Assembly: GCA_002634385.1 (NCBI GenBank)
Contig: NSJL01000036.1
Coordinates: forward strand, 1-35,123
Reading direction: 5' to 3'
Source: Nitrospira sp.
GTDB lineage: Bacteria; Nitrospirota; Thermodesulfovibrionia; Thermodesulfovibrionales; Dissulfurispiraceae
Length of the DNA stretch: 35,123 bases
Shown here in pieces: positions 33,043-35,123 of the stretch. Both the position numbers and the translations under genes were made by a program. The notes beneath the pieces are model-generated. The model ran no database searches. It saw only the letters and a program-made list of their open reading frames with translations, and was not told where the DNA came from. The first letter of the stretch is position 1. Each line of letters opens with the position of its first letter.

Positions 33043-33821
33043 GCCGTTTCGCCGGCAGTCCGGAAATAGCGCCTCCTGTAGCGGGCGATGAGTTGATCCG
33101 TCTCGAGGAGGAGAAAAAGATCGGTAGTGCCAAAAAACTCATCCCATGCCGGTTCACCACAAAGCTGTGCCCCGATCCTGAGATAGCCCTTAATAAGGGG
33201 AGGCATTTTGCCGGAGACTGTCTCCCTGTCGACAAGGGGAAAAAGCTGCAACCCGGGCACCTTCTTAAGAGGTGAGACCGCGTAGCGCTTTTCCGCATGG
33301 TGGTGGAGGCTCATATAGGAATATACCATGTTTACCTCCTCCGGGTCATTGGTGTGAAGGCTTGCGCAGCCGAAAAGATGATGGATGTTGTGGTGCTCCA
33401 CGTACTGTGCGATTCCGGCCCACAGGAGATTGAGCACTCCGGCGCTCCGGTACTCCCTGTGCACGCAGGACCGGCCCAACTCGAGTTTTTCTCCTTCCAG
33501 TTTTCTGATTGAGGACAGGTTGAATTCACTTTCCGAATAGTACCCGATATTGTGTTCTGCTACGAAGCCTGGCAGGAGGCGATAGGTGCCTACTACCCTG
33601 TTGCATGCGGTGTCGATCACGATCAGGTGATCGCAATAGATGTCGAATTCGTCCCTGTCCATTCCGTAGAAGTAAGAGGTGGCGAGTCCCTTCTTCAGTT
33701 CCTTATTGAAGACAGCGAATCTCAGCTTAAACGCGTCTTCCAGTTCATGGTGTTTTTCTGCAATCTTGATAGTGAAGCGCCCATTCCTGATACAAAGGGA
33801 TTGCTGCTGTGTAGGATACAT
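33027..33821 (-). CDS. olsB: OlsB-like N-acyltransferase (GNAT-type, hemolysin family)
   Basis: A 264-residue acyltransferase of the OlsB/hemolysin group that in other bacteria moves a 3-hydroxyacyl chain from acyl-ACP to ornithine, the first step of ornithine-lipid synthesis. Marks: 'AFKLRFAVFNKEL', 'DIYCDHLIVID', 'VVGTYRLLPG', 'KLELGRSCVHREYR' and 'FGCASLHTNDPEEV'. The frame is open from ATG 33881, but that codon lies upstream of the predicted transcription start, whereas ATG 33821 has the site GGGAGGAG, so 33821 is chosen. With the overlapping PlsC-like gene it forms an olsBA-type operon under a four-half-site Pho box. Replacing phospholipid by phosphorus-free lipid is the known purpose. 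Confidence 0.8.
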   Translation of the reverse strand: MYPTQQQSLCIRNGRFTIKIAEKHHELEDAFKLRFAVFNKELKKGLATSYFYGMDRDEFDIYCDHLIVIDTACNRVVGTYRLLPGFVAEHNIGYYSESEFNLSSIRKLEGEKLELGRSCVHREYRSAGVLNLLWAGIAQYVEHHNIHHLFGCASLHTNDPEEVNMVYSYMSLHHHAEKRYAVSPLKKVPGLQLFPLVDRETVSGKMPPLIKGYLRIGAQLCGEPAWDEFFGTTDLFLLLETDQLIARYRRRYFRTAGETACAAS

Positions 33822-33882
33822 TTTCTCCTCCCGGTACTGTGCGGGTCCCTCGGAGATCGCGCACTTTTTTTCAAGTTCCATT

Positions 33883-33938
33883 ACTATACCTGTGGGAAGT
33901 TACGTAACTTTTACAGCGGAGTGACGTTTGCGTTACGT
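33883..33938 (-). promoter_or_regulatory. Pho-box promoter (four half-sites) of the olsBA-like operon
   Basis: On the minus strand ACGTAAC (33938-33932), ACGTCAC (33927-33921), CTGTAAA (33916-33910) and ACGTAAC (33905-33899) repeat every 11 bases; TATAGT (33888-33883) starts 10 bases after the last. The predicted transcription start near 33876 leaves a leader of about 55 bases before ATG 33821. Confidence 0.85.
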
Positions 33939-34028
33939 ATGCCCCGCAGCGGGCGGCTGGTTTTTCCCTCCGGAGGAAGGTATTATAAGGGGTACGGAAA
34001 CTGCAGGAGAGCTCAGGAAGGGGATTCC

Positions 34029-34799
34029 ATGGAATATGCCGTCATTTGTGCCGCCAGTCTGATCGCTTCGGGCTTGACCCTTTTCTCGGGTTTCGGGCTG
34101 GGTACCCTCCTGATGCCCGTTTTCGCCCTTTTCTTCCCTGTCAATGTCGCTGTAGCCCTTACCGCCCTTGTTCACTTCCTGAATAATCTCTTCAAGCTTG
34201 CGCTTTTAGGGAAGCATGCCGACAGGGCCGCTGTGGTGCGCTTCGGCTTTCCGGCCATCGGGTCCGCCTTTCTCGGGGCCTGGACACTTCTGTGGCTGTC
34301 GGCAATGGAGCCGCTTTTCCGGTATGACATGGGGGGGCGCACTTTCTCGGTCGAGCCGGTGAAGCTGGTTGTCTCTTTCCTTATGGTACTTTTTGCCCTG
34401 ACGGAGGTGATGCCGTGGGGAAAGAAAGTGTCGTTCGAGGCAAAATACCTTCCCCTGGGAGGTCTTTTGAGCGGCTTCTTCGGCGGGCTGACCGGCCATC
34501 AGGGGGCGCTGCGCAGCGCCTTTCTCATCAGGTACGGATTGTCGAAAGAGACTTTTATTGCCACAGGTGTCGTGATCGCCTGCCTGGTGGATTTTACCCG
34601 GCTTTCCGTATACGGGACTCATTTGGCTTCTTTCGGGAGCGGTAACCGTCCCCTTCTTGCGGCGGCTACCCTCTTCGCCTTTCTCGGAGCTTTTCTCGGT
34701 AAGTTCCTCCTCAAAAAGGTGACCCTGCACGGCGTGCAGATGGTAGTGGCGGCGATGCTTTTTGTGATTGCTCTGGCCCTGGGCGCGGGGTTGATCTGA
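34029..34799 (+). CDS. TauE/SafE-family membrane permease
   Basis: A 256-residue inner-membrane protein with about eight hydrophobic segments in two similar halves. 'SGFGLGTLLMPVFALFFPVNVAVALTALVHFLNNLFK' (pattern G-x-G-x-G-x-L-x-x-P and the aromatic/Asn end) and 'GGLLSGFFGGLTGHQGALRSAFL' pattern (G-x2-G-F-x2-G-x2-G-x2-G) are the repeat motifs of TauE/SafE proteins, which move sulfite, sulfoacetate or other small organic or sulfur anions. The substrate is unknown. ATG 34029 follows AGGAAGGGG; the frame is open upstream but crosses the divergent Pho box. A possible -10 TATTAT lies near 33980. No Pho half-site array points toward this gene. Confidence 0.85.
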   Translation: MEYAVICAASLIASGLTLFSGFGLGTLLMPVFALFFPVNVAVALTALVHFLNNLFKLALLGKHADRAAVVRFGFPAIGSAFLGAWTLLWLSAMEPLFRYDMGGRTFSVEPVKLVVSFLMVLFALTEVMPWGKKVSFEAKYLPLGGLLSGFFGGLTGHQGALRSAFLIRYGLSKETFIATGVVIACLVDFTRLSVYGTHLASFGSGNRPLLAAATLFAFLGAFLGKFLLKKVTLHGVQMVVAAMLFVIALALGAGLI

Positions 34800-34945
34800 A
34801 AAGGGATTTGAGGAAGGGGCTCCCCTTTCCCGGGCTCTGCCTGCTCTGACCCTGTAATACCGGAACAGAAGGCCGCAGGAGAAGGCACGGTAACAACCAG
34901 GGTTTGCTCAAATCGAAGAATGACAGTGTGTACAAAGGAGAGAGA

Positions 34946-35123
34946 ATGAGGAAGTTTGTTATTGTAATGGCGATTGCGGCGATTGTCTTCTCTATTTCCG
35001 GAGCGGGAGCGGAGGAGATGATCAACGGGGCGGGGGCGACCTTTCCGTATCCGGTGTATTCGGCATGGGCGTACGAGTACCATAAGGCGACCGGGGTAAA
35101 GCTGAACTACCAGTCCATCGGGT
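34946..35123 (+). CDS. pstS: Phosphate-binding protein PstS (partial, N-terminus)
   Basis: The first 59 residues of an exported substrate-binding protein; the window ends inside it. The signal peptide ends near 'SGAGA' (about residue 22), and the mature start '[20 protein letters not shown]' is the typical N-terminus of PstS, whose Gly-Ala-Thr-Phe segment contacts phosphate. It delivers periplasmic phosphate to the PstCAB transporter, whose genes likely follow to the right. The ribosome site AAAGGAGAG precedes ATG 34946. Upstream (34800-34945) only one isolated half-site-like CTGTAAT (34852-34858) is seen, not a periodic array. Confidence 0.9.
   Translation, partial: MRKFVIVMAIAAIVFSISGAGAEEMINGAGATFPYPVYSAWAYEYHKATGVKLNYQSIG

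Noticed and set aside
34800..34945. Pho box before pstS
   Set aside because: Only one good half-site-like word (34852-34858); the positions 11 bases before and after it do not match.

Overview
The window looks like a chromosomal segment of a Gram-negative bacterium: it has a lipoprotein signal, a Tat-exported phosphatase, an outer-membrane porin ending in Phe, and many strong Shine-Dalgarno sites. Base composition is moderately GC-rich. Gene style and dispersed palindromic repeats fit Nitrospirota or Desulfobacterota best, but no marker here fixes the phylum. The window starts inside a gene I do not recognise and ends inside pstS.

Left part (1-16.5 kb). This is a mixed housekeeping stretch: a stand-alone LarC C-terminal-like protein, a PLP aminotransferase, a TPR lipoprotein behind a possibly structured 5' leader, an RluA-type pseudouridine synthase, tRNA-Leu(CAG), gltX, a SlyD/FKBP isomerase, a membrane histidine kinase, an FAD oxidoreductase, an APC permease, a signal-anchored methyltransferase, two small membrane proteins, an Isf-like flavoprotein, a Met-rich exported protein and malQ. 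A 218-bp MITE-like element with a 12-bp target duplication has inserted into the 3' end of the FAD oxidoreductase gene. A related, rearranged copy sits at the end of the larC-like gene.

Right part (16.5-35 kb). This reads as a phosphate-starvation island. I find six arrays of three or four 7-nt half-sites at an exact 11-nt period (7 + 4-nt spacer), the architecture of PhoB boxes. Four of them have a -10-like hexamer exactly 11 nt downstream and one has it 10 nt downstream. They precede (a) a small Cys protein, an EAL-CBS-GGDEF protein and a GH1 glycosidase; (b) a porin; (c) a PHP phosphoesterase, a GT21 glycosyltransferase, a chemoreceptor and a second small Cys protein; (d) a third small Cys protein; (e) a double zinc-ribbon protein and an HMA-like protein; (f) olsB/olsA-like acyltransferases. 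A Tat-exported PhoA-type alkaline phosphatase and pstS lie in the same interval. The likely joint output is phosphate scavenging (porin, phosphatase, PstS), replacement of phospholipids by ornithine lipid and glycolipid, and coupling of phosphate status to c-di-GMP and chemotaxis.

The most novel item is the three small proteins sharing an exact C-x17-C-x4-Y-x2-C spacing. All three are tied to Pho boxes, and two sit next to a signalling gene. Traces of past rearrangement also lie here: an IS1380 transposase relic and, before the phosphatase gene, a fossil joining a piece of the EAL gene to a piece of the GH1 gene.
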